Positions 27,701 to 35,571 of a DNA stretch of 64,000 nucleotides are shown piece after piece; the first letter of the stretch is position 1, and each line of letters opens with the position of its first letter. The DNA comes from an uncultured Clostridia bacterium (GTDB taxonomy: Bacteria; Bacillota; Clostridia; TANB77; CAG-508). A program made the position numbers and the translations under genes. The notes under the pieces were generated by a model. The model saw only the letters and a list, made by a program, of their open reading frames with translations. It searched no databases and was not told where the DNA came from. The stretch lies in the NCBI GenBank assembly GCA_947581825.1, contig CANPVP010000001.1, forward strand, positions 101,606 to 165,605, read 5' to 3'.

Positions 27701-29994
27701 TTCCTACAATATGGAGCCATGTTATTGCTAATAAAAATTTTGGAACTCTTGTTACTCATAATTTAGGTGGATATACGTGGAGTAAAAATAGCAGATTAAA
27801 TAGAATTACTGCGTGGGGAAATAATAGTGTAATAGATATTCCATCTGAAATAATTTATATTAAAGATGAAGATACAAAAGATGTATGGGCTTTGTCACCA
27901 GCTTTGAATGATTCAGAAGTTCAAGTAACTTACGGATTCGGCTATGCAAATTTTAGTATGAAAAATAAGGATATAAATCACACGGTTCAAGTTTTTGTTC
28001 CTAATAATGATAATGTTAAAATAAATATTTTGCATTTAGAAAATAAAAAGCCTGAAAAGCGTAAGTTGAGATTAGTTTATTATCTAAAAACAGTTTTAGG
28101 GGAGGACGAGTTAAAATCAAATGGATATATTGACATAACTCAAATGAAAAGTGCCAATGTGGTTTATGCAAGTAATGTGTTTTCAAATGGTATTTCGAAA
28201 AATGTATATGTTTCGAGCAGTGAAAGAATATTAAGTTTTACTGGAGACAAAAAGTTCTTTTTTGGTAATAGTGATGTCTATAATCCTCAGGCTCTAATCG
28301 TAGATAGGTTAAATAATAAAAATTCATTGGGATTAGATAGTTGTATGGCAATAGAAATGGAGATTGAGTTAGAAGCTTTTAGTTCAAAAGATATTAGTTT
28401 GATTCTGGGTGAAGAAGCAGAAATTTATGAGATAAGGGATAAAGTTAATATTTATTCTAGTATAGAAAACTGTTTTAAAGAATTAGGTGAAACAAAAAAA
28501 TATTGGAACGATTTATTAGGAGGATTAACTGTAACTACCCCCGTTGATTCTATGAATATTTTGCTAAATGGATGGCTAAGCTATCAAGCAATAGTATGTA
28601 GATTATATGCAAGAAGTGCTTTTTATCAATCTGGAGGAGCTTTTGGTTTCAGAGACCAGCTACAAGATACTTTAGGACTGAAGTTTTTATCAGAAGATAT
28701 TATGAAACAGCAAATTTTAAAGCATTGCTCTCATCAATTTATTGACGGGGACGTAGAACACTGGTGGCATGATGATACTAATAGCGGTATAAGAACTAGA
28801 TTTTCAGATGATCTGCTATGGCTTCCATATGTTGTTTCTGAGTATATTAATTTTACAGGAGATACATCTATTTTAGATGAAGAGATTGCCTATAGAGAGG
28901 GACAACAATTAGCAAATGGCGAAGATGAAAGGTATGAAGAGCATTTGTTGGGAGATAAAAAAGAAAATGTGTATCAGCATTGTATAAGGGCAATTGAAAG
29001 AAGTTTAAAATTTGGTGAACATGATATTCCTAAAATAGGTTCTGGCGATTGGAATGATGGATTTAGCACAGTTGGAAATAAGGGAAAAGGCGAAAGCGTA
29101 TGGCTAGGATTTTTCCTTTATGATATTTTAATTAAATTTATTGATATTTCCAGAAAAAAAGGAGAGGTTGAAATTGCTAATAAATACGAAGAAGTTTGTA
29201 GAGGTTTAAAGAAGGTATTAAATGATGTATGTTGGGATGGAAGATGGTATAAAAGAGCTTTTACAGATAATGGAGAAACTCTGGGAAGTGCTGAAAATGA
29301 AGAATGTAAAATAGATAATATTTCTCAAACTTGGAGTATTATATCAAATGCAGGTGATAATGATAAAAAATATATTTGCTTGGAAAACTTAGAAAATCAT
29401 TTGGTGGATAGTGAGAATGGAATAATTAAATTATTAGATCCACCTTTTGAGAGGAGTTCACTAGAACCAGGATATATTAAAGCATATCTTCCAGGAGTAA
29501 GAGAAAATGGTGGGCAATATACACATGCTGCTGTTTGGACAATTATTGCTGAGGCAATTTTAGGGTTTGGGGATAAAGCTGTAGAATATTTTAGGCTTAT
29601 AAATCCTATAGAACATTCTAAAACTATGGAAAGTGCGAAAAAGTATAAAGTTGAGCCTTATGTTGTTGCAGCTGATATCTACGGTAAAGATAATTTGATT
29701 GGAAGAGGTGGCTGGACTTGGTATACTGGTGCTGCTAGTTGGTTATATAAAGCTGGTGTTGAATATATTTTAGGACTAAAAATCGAAAATAGAGAATTAT
29801 ATATTAAACCAGCAATCCCTAGTGATTGGGAAGGGTTTTCTATTCAATATAAATATAAAAGTAGTATATATAATATTAAATATAAAAATGGAACAAATGA
29901 AGTTAAAAGAATTTTTGTAAATGGAAATGAAATCACAGAAGATAGAATAAGACTTTCTGATGATGGAAAAGTTTATAATGTAGAAATAAAATAA
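21763..29994 (+). CDS. Cyclic beta-1,2-glucan synthase (GT84-glycoamylase-GH94)
   Basis: 2743 residues. Membrane helices lie near 412-470, 836-885 and 965-995. The GT84 glucosyltransferase has ITLDADTNL (about 644) and QHRWIRGDWQ (about 787). The glycoamylase-like domain has GTAWGISESAFN (about 1282). The C-terminal GH94 phosphorylase-like domain has GAFGFRDQLQD (about 2291), HWWHDDTNSGIRTRFSDDLL and the catalytic Asp in SGDWNDG (about 2427). Known for NdvB/Cgs: UDP-glucose is polymerised on the enzyme and GH94 controls ring length; the glucan serves osmoadaptation or host interaction. TTG at 21763 is preferred, nine bases after AAGGAG; GTG at 21754 is too close. Codons are more T-ending than in the two upstream genes. 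Confidence 0.93.
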   Translation: MRTAKALRIQGAIIDKKELEKYLENIASDHILEKFSSKNTYPIYSVINNLKYITKTYDILNDNLKNGITIHPAGEWLLDNLYIIEEAAKSVIKDLSMKKYTRTLGLASGMYKGFARVYVLASEIVAYTDSKFDSKVLKDLLSAYQRKKTLNMEEIWDINLYLKIALIENITVICERIYSAEIQKCKVENIIERLIEKKSKKELKFNNKYTMKNIDSEEFKYPFIEYMSYKLKKYGKMATGFNYVLEEQVEKMGTNVAEVIKKEHYDMALRKVSIGNAIKSLKELQSINFLEIFEDINGVEEILRKDPEGIYSKMSFKTKSMYRNAIKELSVKTKISEIYIAKKALALAMNDKESYGDSDNKSKGLTKGRKTSHIGYYLIDKGINELIDKLEIGRNRISSKQGFVKDYDAEVRAYCLVILVVSSFISIWASLYFFRKTSNVFLTLLEFFILFIPITEIVVQVIQYVLNKLVKTKEIPKLDLINGVPEELSSVVVIPTILNNRKKVKELMRKLEVFYLANKSDNLYFCLLGDVTASAKINEDVDDEIIDEGLKEVERLNKKYSENNMFPKFHFLYRSRVWSSGESCYLGWERKRGLLTQFNEFLLNNEENKFRVNTFEDSKKAKCDEGDKCNVNFPRFKYVITLDADTNLTLNSGLELIGAMAHILNKPILNNDGIVSEGYGIMQPRVGVGLLESRRSLFTQIYANDGGVDLYANAISDIYQDNFGEGIYTGKGIYDLRVFSQVLKNEIPDNTVLSHDLLEGNYLRCGLASDIVLLDGYPYKYNAYSSRQHRWIRGDWQIVRWLKKYIRDKNGNRKKNPLSFLSKFKIIDNLRRSLLDFFSVVNIIFLIVVGVFYKKSFTWIILLTIFANIVPLILNIVNNVVFKRENIKKQKTFVKRITGLEATFWRMLINFSVLPYQAYEAINAIAKTIYRVKFSKKHLLEWCTAEEAEVRGRTDLTSYYKTMIINVFCGIIAFFWNPILSFLWIIAPLIVWYVSKENKEDSKLKELSEADKTYISEIARETWGYFEEYINKENNFLPPDNFQEDRCFEIVDRTSSTNIGLALLTIVSAYDLGYIDLKNAIGLIGKMLNVIEQLDKWNGHLYNWYNIKTLKPLVPRYVSTVDSGNFIGYLYTIKGFLEEIIQNNEVDKSELDYDLNDLIKIIDNIIINTDFSLLYSNEKGIFSIGFNVEENKLTDSYYDLLASEARQASLIAIAKKDVTSKHWNNLSRTLTVLGKYKGLISWSGTAFEYFMPNINIPKYPGSLLDESSKFMLMSQKKYAEKLGTAWGISESAFNLRDFNSNYQYKAFGIPWLGLKRGLADEMVVSSYGSILTITENPVDVVKNLKVLEKQGMHGRFGFFEALDYTPERLSYGKSSEPVKTYMAHHQALILLSINNLFNDNILQKRFMRNPEIEGLDILLQEKMPETALVTKEKKEKVEKIKYSGYESYSEKIYTRVDDRLNRFNVISNGEYSIILNERGEGYSKYKNVLINRYKNTTDYSQGINVYIKNVTKNSNKEKRNVWSSINLKNSKAPDEFAVHFTPSEDKYVRKDGAIETTTKIVIDPNNPIEIRSVEIKNNGNQEECFEVTGYIEPVLSSMQDDYSHMAFNNLFLKYEKDDENIIVKRNVRNPSLSPIFLATDLVSNAETVGDLEYEINKDKLYQGRIDIPEKILNSVPFSNSLGLVVEPCIALRRTIKVQPNERVILNLVISVGENRDDVVNNLNKYKNFENADRLYELSKVKAEEEARYLGVKGKDILVYQKIMSYLLFQNPMKAIILNEIKYNKMQKFNYRQKDLWKYGISGDLPILLLKVKSANDKDIIREVLKAFEYLKTKNVFFDLVILNEEENSYERYVKDIIQTEILNNQLGYLQNINGGIFVLDLIDLEDKDLFDFVSNLVVDAKLGNLSTNINDLEEEILENNKNQIIDVNATQDVICNDSSDRAKFNDNEFFCTECNFFNGYGGFSKDGKEYRFVVNRENRVPTIWSHVIANKNFGTLVTHNLGGYTWSKNSRLNRITAWGNNSVIDIPSEIIYIKDEDTKDVWALSPALNDSEVQVTYGFGYANFSMKNKDINHTVQVFVPNNDNVKINILHLENKKPEKRKLRLVYYLKTVLGEDELKSNGYIDITQMKSANVVYASNVFSNGISKNVYVSSSERILSFTGDKKFFFGNSDVYNPQALIVDRLNNKNSLGLDSCMAIEMEIELEAFSSKDISLILGEEAEIYEIRDKVNIYSSIENCFKELGETKKYWNDLLGGLTVTTPVDSMNILLNGWLSYQAIVCRLYARSAFYQSGGAFGFRDQLQDTLGLKFLSEDIMKQQILKHCSHQFIDGDVEHWWHDDTNSGIRTRFSDDLLWLPYVVSEYINFTGDTSILDEEIAYREGQQLANGEDERYEEHLLGDKKENVYQHCIRAIERSLKFGEHDIPKIGSGDWNDGFSTVGNKGKGESVWLGFFLYDILIKFIDISRKKGEVEIANKYEEVCRGLKKVLNDVCWDGRWYKRAFTDNGETLGSAENEECKIDNISQTWSIISNAGDNDKKYICLENLENHLVDSENGIIKLLDPPFERSSLEPGYIKAYLPGVRENGGQYTHAAVWTIIAEAILGFGDKAVEYFRLINPIEHSKTMESAKKYKVEPYVVAADIYGKDNLIGRGGWTWYTGAASWLYKAGVEYILGLKIENRELYIKPAIPSDWEGFSIQYKYKSSIYNIKYKNGTNEVKRIFVNGNEITEDRIRLSDDGKVYNVEIK

Positions 29995-30003
29995 AAAAAT
30001 ATA

Positions 30004-30022
30004 TTGCCTTTTTGGCATTTTT
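30004..30022 (+). terminator. Short terminator-like hairpin after the glucan synthase
   Basis: tgcc-ttttt-ggca then ttttt; the stem is only four G+C-containing pairs, so termination is uncertain. Confidence 0.4.
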
Positions 30023-30064
30023 AAAATATAATGTGTTTATCCTTTTCATAAGGAAACCTTTTGG

Positions 30065-30075
30065 AAAGGAGGTGA
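30065..30075 (+). promoter_or_regulatory. Ideal Shine-Dalgarno AAAGGAGGTGA
   Basis: Full complement to the 3' end of 16S rRNA, five bases before a TTG codon. It is the strongest ribosome binding site seen in the window, and it serves a 29-residue peptide. Confidence 0.85.
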
Positions 30076-30080
30076 ACATA

Positions 30081-30170
30081 TTGAGTTCATTCGATTTGAT
30101 TTGGAAATTAATTGTTTTATTATTACTTAGTAATAGTAAAGACGATGAAAGCCAAAATTCTCAAGATTAG
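30081..30170 (+). CDS. 29-residue hydrophobic peptide
   Basis: TTG start, then MSSFDLIWKLIVLLLLSNSK and a short hydrophilic tail rich in Asp, Glu, Gln and Ser, ending in TAG. Seen: one hydrophobic helix of about 11 residues (IWKLIVLLLL), acidic tail, ideal Shine-Dalgarno, and a strong terminator immediately after. I do not recognise it. It could be a small membrane peptide, a type I toxin-like peptide or a signalling peptide; the evidence supports only that it is highly translated. Confidence 0.6.
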   Translation: MSSFDLIWKLIVLLLLSNSKDDESQNSQD

Positions 30171-30182
30171 CATAAACTAATC

Positions 30183-30212
30183 AAAGGCAGTCTGGTCAAC
30201 TGCCTTTTTTTT
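30183..30212 (+). terminator. Terminator of the 29-residue peptide gene
   Basis: aaaggcagt-ctggtca-actgccttt, nine perfect base pairs (30183-30207), then a T-run. Confidence 0.9.
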
Positions 30213-30222
30213 ACAAAAAAAT

Positions 30223-30245
30223 GAGATATGTGGTCAACATATCTC
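30223..30245. other. Second hairpin sharing the loop motif TGGTCAAC
   Basis: gagatatgt-ggtca-acatatctc, nine perfect base pairs, no T-run. The loop and closing bases repeat the tggtcaac of the terminator hairpin ten bases upstream. Confidence 0.6.
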
Positions 30246-30395
30246 TGTAAACATTTGAGCTATTCGATTTATTCTCATGCTTAAGCTAAATATAGTATAC
30301 TATATATTTTATTATATGTCAATTCCTATGGAATTATTATTTACATACTTATAAAAAAAATGGAAATAATAGTATAAGAAAAAATAAAAAAATAC

Positions 30396-30424
30396 TTGTA
30401 TTAAATAAATTATTGTGATATATT
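30396..30424 (+). promoter_or_regulatory. Sigma-A promoter of the WalR/PhoP-like regulator
   Basis: TTGTAT (30396-30401), 17 bases, TATATT (30419-30424). Confidence 0.65.
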
Positions 30425-30461
30425 CGAAATGATAAAAAAGTCGATTTTAGGGGGGGACTAT

Positions 30462-31196
30462 ATGGAGAATACTATGGATATAGAAAGAAAAACTATTTTA
30501 ATAGTAGATGATGAAAAACCTATAGTAGATATTTTAGTATACAATTTACAAAAAGAAGGATATAATACTTTAGAAGCAAATGATGGATTATCAGCAGTAG
30601 AAATTGCAACTAGTCAAAAACCAGATCTTATACTTTTAGATATAATGCTTCCTAAAATGGATGGTCTTGCTGTTTGTAAAAAAATTAGAAATACAATGAA
30701 TGTTCCTATTTTAATGCTTACAGCTAAAGATGAGGAAATCGATAAGATACTAGGGCTAGAGCTTGGAGCAGATGATTATGTTACAAAGCCTTTCAGTGTT
30801 AGGGAATTAATGGCAAGAATTAAAGCCAATTTAAGAAAAGCCGAAATGGCAAATGAAAAGCAAAAAGAAGATGATGATAAAGCTACTACAAATAAAATTG
30901 TTGTTGGAGATTTATCTTTAGATTTAGATAAATTTGAAGTTAGAGTTAAAAATCAAGTTATTGATTTAACTTTAAGGGAATTTGAGGTCCTAAAATATTT
31001 AGCTAGTCAACCAGGACAAGTTATAACAAGAGAATTGTTACTAGAAAAAGTTTGGGGATATGAATATTATGGAGATATTAGAACTGTAGATGTAACTATT
31101 AGAAGAATTCGTGGAAAGATAGAGTTTGATACAAGTAATCCTAAAATATTAATTACAAAAAGAGGCGTGGGATACTATATAGCAGGTGGTAATTAA
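30462..31196 (+). CDS. WalR/PhoP-type OmpR-family response regulator
   Basis: 244 residues. Receiver with ILIVDDEKPIVDILVYNL, phospho-acceptor D60 in LILLDIMLP, MLTAKDEE and VTKPFSVREL; winged-helix effector with LTLREFEVLKYL, DVTIRRIRGK and KRGVGYYI. The sequence is typical of the WalR/PhoP/PhoB group, which governs wall metabolism or phosphate starvation; which one cannot be told from sequence alone. ATG at 30462 follows GGGGGGAC; an in-frame ATG at 30429 lies upstream of that site. A PAS-containing histidine kinase follows. Confidence 0.93.
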   Translation: MENTMDIERKTILIVDDEKPIVDILVYNLQKEGYNTLEANDGLSAVEIATSQKPDLILLDIMLPKMDGLAVCKKIRNTMNVPILMLTAKDEEIDKILGLELGADDYVTKPFSVRELMARIKANLRKAEMANEKQKEDDDKATTNKIVVGDLSLDLDKFEVRVKNQVIDLTLREFEVLKYLASQPGQVITRELLLEKVWGYEYYGDIRTVDVTIRRIRGKIEFDTSNPKILITKRGVGYYIAGGN

Positions 31197-31214
31197 TTGT
31201 TTGATAAAAAGTAT

Positions 31215-31243
31215 GTGCCAATGGAAGTTTCCATTGGCATTAA
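31215..31243 (+). other. Hairpin between regulator and kinase genes
   Basis: gccaatgga-agt-ttccattggc stem without a T-run. It may set the ratio of kinase to regulator through mRNA processing or stability. Confidence 0.55.
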
Positions 31244-31296
31244 TAATGATAAAAGTTAGTTTTAGTATCAATATTTAAGTACATAGGAGGAAGCAA

Positions 31297-32766
31297 ATGT
31301 TAAAAAATTCGCAAATAAGAATTGTACTAATATTTTTTATATTAGAAGTTATAACAATAACACTTTTATATGGATTCGAAGTATCATATCTAAGAAATAT
31401 AGAAGCAGAAGCTTTAGCTATTGAATCAGCACAACAAATTGTTAATAGTATAGATTTAAAAGTTATAAGTTTAAGAAAAATATTTTTTAGCATAATCATA
31501 GGAAGTGCTTTTTTTACATCAATTGCGATAGCATATATTTCTAAAAAAGTTGTAGTACCTATAAGACTACTCATTGCAGATGCAGGCAGAATAGCGGCTG
31601 GAGAAGATGTGGAAATAAAAAATTCAAATACTATCAAGAAAAATAATGAAGTTTCTAATTTGTCTAATGCTTTCAATGTTATGATTACAGAATTAAAATC
31701 TAATCTTAATGAATTATCAAAACAGAAAAAGCAAATGGAAACAATTCTTAATCATATGACTGATGGTATTATAGTGTTTAATACAAAAGGAAACATTATG
31801 CTTATTAATCCTGCGGCTACTAGGTTATTAAGAATTCTTCCTGAAGACGAAAATTTTGAAATGATTTTTGAAAAGCATAATGTTGATGTTAATCTTGAAA
31901 AGGTTATGTATCTGGAAAAATTAATGATGTACGAGAAAAGGGTTAGAATAGGAGATACTCATGTTAATATTTTGTTTGAATCTTTTAAGGATGAAAATGA
32001 TAAACTAGCTGGAGTATTAGTTTTAATTCAAGATATAACTGAGCATGTTAAACTTGATGAAATGAGAAAAGAATTTATAGCAGATGTTTCGCACGAATTG
32101 AAAACTCCTATTACTTCTATAATGGGATATGCAGATACTTTGTTAGAAGGAGAATATGATACTGAAATTAAAAATAAATTTTTAAATGTTATTGCTACTG
32201 AAGCTAGAAGAATGGCAAAATTAGTTAGTGATTTACTAGATTTATCTAGATATGATAGTGGTCAGGTTGTTGTGGAAAAAACAGAATTTGATTTAGGTCA
32301 AATGGTTAAAAAATGCCAAGAAAAACTACAAATAGAAATTGATAAAAAGAAACACAAGGTCGAATGCTTTGTAACAGCCAATGTTCCATTAGTTTATGCA
32401 GATAAAACAGATATTGAAAGAGTTGTTTTAAATATATTATCAAATAGCATAAAATATACAAATGAAGGTGGAACAATAAATATGTATGTTGGCTTCGTTT
32501 ATAATGATGCATACATAAAAATTAAAGATAATGGTTTAGGAATTTCAGAAAGCGATTTAAATAAAATTTTTGAAAGATTTTATAGAGTTGATAAAGCACG
32601 TACTAGAGCAATGGGAGGTACTGGTTTAGGTTTATCTATTGTTAAAGAAATTTTAGATAGAAATAATGGAAGTATTGATATAAAAAGCGAAGTAGGAATA
32701 GGTACAGAAGTTGTTATTAGAATCCCAACAAAAGCAGAAAAAAACTTGAAAAACAGTCAAGAGTAA
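31297..32766 (+). CDS. PAS-containing sensor histidine kinase (WalK/PhoR-type)
   Basis: 489 residues. Transmembrane helices at about 8-26 and 62-85 are separated by a very short external loop of about 35 residues. Then HAMP (VVVPIRLLIADAGRIAAGE), PAS (MTDGIIVFNTKGNIMLINP), HisKA with VSHELKTPITS, and HATPase with NILSNSIKYT, DNGLGIS, FERFYRVDKARTR and GGTGLGLSIV. The short external loop and PAS suggest an internal or membrane-derived signal. It is encoded 100 bases after its regulator. Confidence 0.94.
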   Translation: MLKNSQIRIVLIFFILEVITITLLYGFEVSYLRNIEAEALAIESAQQIVNSIDLKVISLRKIFFSIIIGSAFFTSIAIAYISKKVVVPIRLLIADAGRIAAGEDVEIKNSNTIKKNNEVSNLSNAFNVMITELKSNLNELSKQKKQMETILNHMTDGIIVFNTKGNIMLINPAATRLLRILPEDENFEMIFEKHNVDVNLEKVMYLEKLMMYEKRVRIGDTHVNILFESFKDENDKLAGVLVLIQDITEHVKLDEMRKEFIADVSHELKTPITSIMGYADTLLEGEYDTEIKNKFLNVIATEARRMAKLVSDLLDLSRYDSGQVVVEKTEFDLGQMVKKCQEKLQIEIDKKKHKVECFVTANVPLVYADKTDIERVVLNILSNSIKYTNEGGTINMYVGFVYNDAYIKIKDNGLGISESDLNKIFERFYRVDKARTRAMGGTGLGLSIVKEILDRNNGSIDIKSEVGIGTEVVIRIPTKAEKNLKNSQE

Positions 32767-32803
32767 TGTATAATATTTTTAAATTATGGGAGGAAATATA
32801 AAA

Positions 32804-33442
32804 TTGAAAAAAAAGGAAATTCTAAAAGAGATTGGAGAGTGGCTCTATTGTGCAGTTATAGCATTAATACTTGCCCTAACAATTAGATATTTCTTAGGCA
32901 CTCCTACTGTAGTTAAACAATCTTCAATGTACGATACATTGGAATCTAACCAAAGATTAATTTTAAATAGATGGGCTAGAACAATTAAATCTGAAATAAA
33001 AAGAGGCGATATAATTACATTTGAATCGCCTACTAAAATAGGTTTTAGAGATGATGAAGTAGATTTAACACATCCAGAGGCTGTGTACAGAACAAAAAAA
33101 ATGAGTTTTATTGAAAGAATAAAATATTCAGTTTTAGAAATCGATAAAACCACTTATATTAAAAGAGTAATTGGTGTAGCTGGAGACCACATCCTAATAA
33201 AAGATGGAGAAGTATACTTAAACGATAAGAAGTTAGAAGAAGATTATATACTTGAAGGTGCTATAACAAATGGAGAATCATTTTATGATGTAATTGTGCC
33301 AGAAGGTTATGTGTATGTTATGGGAGATAACAGAGAAAGAAGTACGGATAGTAGAGCTTTTGGGTGTATACCTTTAAAAAAAGTTGATAGCAAAATTTTT
33401 ATAAGATTTTGGCCAATGGAGAAGTTTGGAAGGGTTAATTAA
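32804..33442 (+). CDS. lepB: Signal peptidase I
   Basis: 212 residues. N-terminal membrane anchor (WLYCAVIALILALTIRYFLG), catalytic Ser in VKQSSMYDTL, catalytic Lys in YIKRVIGVAGD, and the box GDNRERSTDSRAFG. It cleaves signal peptides on the outer face of the membrane. The motif around Ser reads SSMYDTL rather than the usual GxSMxPTL, a conservative variant. I choose TTG at 32804, ten bases after GGAGG; an ATG at 32786 overlaps that site. Confidence 0.93.
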   Translation: MKKKEILKEIGEWLYCAVIALILALTIRYFLGTPTVVKQSSMYDTLESNQRLILNRWARTIKSEIKRGDIITFESPTKIGFRDDEVDLTHPEAVYRTKKMSFIERIKYSVLEIDKTTYIKRVIGVAGDHILIKDGEVYLNDKKLEEDYILEGAITNGESFYDVIVPEGYVYVMGDNRERSTDSRAFGCIPLKKVDSKIFIRFWPMEKFGRVN

Positions 33443-33466
33443 ATTGATTTTATTGGGAGACTTTAA

Positions 33467-34354
33467 ATGGATTTTAAAGATTTAATAGGAAATGATGAAA
33501 TTAAAAATATTCTGGATAATAACGTAAAAAATAATAGAGTATTACACAGTTACATGTTTATTGGAACTGAAGGCATAGGAAAAAAGCTATTTGCTAAAGC
33601 TTTTGCAAAAAAGATTTTATGTATGGAAAAAAACAAACCATGCTATAATTGCAAATCATGTATAGAATTCGATTCTAATAATCATCCAGATTATTATGAA
33701 ATTAATCCAGAAGACGGAATTATTAAAATTGATCAAATACGAAAAATGCAAGAGAAGGTATTAGAAAAACCAATTGTTTCTGATAGAAAAGTATATATAA
33801 TTAATGATAGCGATAAGATGACAGTGGAAGCAGGGAATTGTTTATTAAAAACCTTAGAAGAACCGCCTGCATATTTAATAATAATACTTATTGCCGCAAA
33901 CGAAAGCATGATATTAAATACGATTAGATCAAGATGTACGAAGGTAGCATTTAAACCAATAGAAGATATTTTAATATCACAATATATGAAAGATAATTAT
34001 GAAATACAAAATATATCTGAAAATATTTTAAAAATGATTAATGGAAGTATAGGAAATGCAATAAATTATATAGATAAAAAAGAGATGTATGAAGAAGTAG
34101 AAAAAGCTTTTTTGAATATAGATAAAACAAACATATTAGATGTAATAAATAAGTTAGAATGTTTATATAGTAATAAAGATAATATATACGAAGTTTTGAA
34201 TTATATAAATGTTTTACTAATAAAAAAAGCAAAGGAAAATTATAAATATTTAAATTATATTAATAAAGTAGAGGAAACAAAAAAAAGGCTAAAGGCAAAC
34301 AGCAATTATGATATGTGCATAGATAATCTTTTGTTTACAATTTGGGAGGAATAG
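33467..34354 (+). CDS. holB: DNA polymerase III delta-prime subunit
   Basis: 295 residues. AAA+ clamp-loader subunit: Walker A-like GTEGIGKKLFAKA, zinc module C-x6-C-x2-C-x2-C (CMEKNKPCYNCKSC), sensor region LLKTLEEPPAYLIIIL and the SRC motif in IRSRCTKVAF. It loads the sliding clamp during replication. It lies five bases before ricT, as in many Firmicutes, where holB and yaaT are adjacent. Confidence 0.93.
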   Translation: MDFKDLIGNDEIKNILDNNVKNNRVLHSYMFIGTEGIGKKLFAKAFAKKILCMEKNKPCYNCKSCIEFDSNNHPDYYEINPEDGIIKIDQIRKMQEKVLEKPIVSDRKVYIINDSDKMTVEAGNCLLKTLEEPPAYLIIILIAANESMILNTIRSRCTKVAFKPIEDILISQYMKDNYEIQNISENILKMINGSIGNAINYIDKKEMYEEVEKAFLNIDKTNILDVINKLECLYSNKDNIYEVLNYINVLLIKKAKENYKYLNYINKVEETKKRLKANSNYDMCIDNLLFTIWEE

Positions 34355-34359
34355 ATACT

Positions 34360-35277
34360 TTGAAAAATGTAATTGGTGTAAGATTTAAAAGACCAGGAAA
34401 AATATATTTTTTTGATCCAGGAGAGATTCAAGTTAATAAAAAGGATTTTGTTATAGTAGAAACTGCTATGGGAGAAGAATATGCAGAAGTTGTGATAGAA
34501 AATAAAGAGATAGATGAAGAAAAACTTGCTAATCCTTTAAAGCCAGTTATTAGAGTGGCAACAGAAGAAGATAAAAAGCATAATGAAGAAAACGAGGAAA
34601 AAGCAAAAAAAGCTTATGATATAGCAGTAAAAACTATAAAAAAGCATAATTTAGATATGAATTTGGTAGATACTGAATATAAATTTGACAATAGTAAACT
34701 TTTATTTTATTTTACAGCTGATGGAAGAATTGATTTTAGAGATTTAGTAAAAGAACTAGCATCAATTTTTAAAACTAGAATAGAGCTAAGGCAGATAGGC
34801 GTAAGAGATCAAGTAAAGAGAATAGGTGGAAATGGTATTTGCGGTAGGCAATTGTGTTGCTGTTCTTTTTTAGGAAATTTTGAAACTGTTTCAATAAAAA
34901 TGGCAAAAGAGCAAAATTTATCTTTAACTCCATCAAAAATATCAGGAAATTGTGGCAGACTTATGTGTTGTTTAAAATATGAACATGAGGTATACGAAGA
35001 TAAATTATCTAGATTACCTAAAAATGGTGCTATAGTAAAAACAGATGAAGGAGAAGGTGTTGTAGATTCTATAGAAACATTAAAAGAAAAGATAAGAGTT
35101 AAGTTTAAAGATAAAGATGGATTTTATTATAAAAAGTATTCTGCTAATGAAATTGAAATAGTTAAGGATGTTGAAGAAAATAATAATTTAAATTTAGATA
35201 AAGAAAGCCTAAAAGAATTAAAAGAACTTGAAAGACTTGAGAAAATGGACGAAAAGGACAATCAGGATGATATATAA
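34360..35277 (+). CDS. ricT: PSP1-domain protein RicT/YaaT
   Basis: 305 residues. PSP1 domain with the diagnostic Cys clusters CGRQLCCCSFL and ISGNCGRLMCCLKYEHEVYE; the N-terminus reads VIGVRFKRPGKIYFFDPG. In Bacillus RicT joins RicA and RicF in the Fe-S-containing Y-complex that governs RNase Y mRNA processing and promotes sporulation and competence. TTG at 34360 is chosen because GGAGG lies at 34345-34349; an earlier in-frame TTG at 34342 overlaps it. The C-terminal tail is highly charged. Confidence 0.93.
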   Translation: MKNVIGVRFKRPGKIYFFDPGEIQVNKKDFVIVETAMGEEYAEVVIENKEIDEEKLANPLKPVIRVATEEDKKHNEENEEKAKKAYDIAVKTIKKHNLDMNLVDTEYKFDNSKLLFYFTADGRIDFRDLVKELASIFKTRIELRQIGVRDQVKRIGGNGICGRQLCCCSFLGNFETVSIKMAKEQNLSLTPSKISGNCGRLMCCLKYEHEVYEDKLSRLPKNGAIVKTDEGEGVVDSIETLKEKIRVKFKDKDGFYYKKYSANEIEIVKDVEENNNLNLDKESLKELKELERLEKMDEKDNQDDI

Positions 35278-35330
35278 ATGTAAATATTAATATTATATAA
35301 ATATTTATCATGTGAGAGGAGGCGAAAAAA

Positions 35331-35501
35331 ATGGCATACAAAATTACAGATAAATGTATTAGTTGTGGAGCTTGTGCAGGAGAATGTCCTGTAGGATGTA
35401 TATCACAAGGAGAAGCTACATACGAGATTGATAAAAATGCTTGTATAGGTTGCGGAACATGTGCTGGAGTTTGCCCAGTCAGCGCACCAGAGGAAGAATA
35501 A
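35331..35501 (+). CDS. 2[4Fe-4S] ferredoxin
   Basis: 56 residues behind AGAGGAGG. Two complete cluster motifs are seen: C-I-S-C-G-A-C-A-G-E-C-P and C-I-G-C-G-T-C-A-G-V-C-P, the clostridial ferredoxin pattern. It is a soluble low-potential electron carrier for anaerobic metabolism. It may be co-transcribed with ricT (53-base gap). Confidence 0.95.
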   Translation: MAYKITDKCISCGACAGECPVGCISQGEATYEIDKNACIGCGTCAGVCPVSAPEEE

Positions 35502-35524
35502 TGTGAATATAATTATGGTAAAAC

Positions 35525-35567
35525 CATTGCACACGTAGGGGCGACCATTGGTCGCCCGTTTTTGTTA
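35525..35567 (+). repeat. GTAGGGGCG palindromic repeat, copy 3, probably also terminator
   Basis: attgcacacgtag, stem gggcgacca/tggtcgccc, then gtttttgtt. It follows the ferredoxin stop by about 25 bases and has the form of an intrinsic terminator. It lacks the GTAGAGATGTT tail. Confidence 0.75.
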
Positions 35568-35571
35568 TTTT

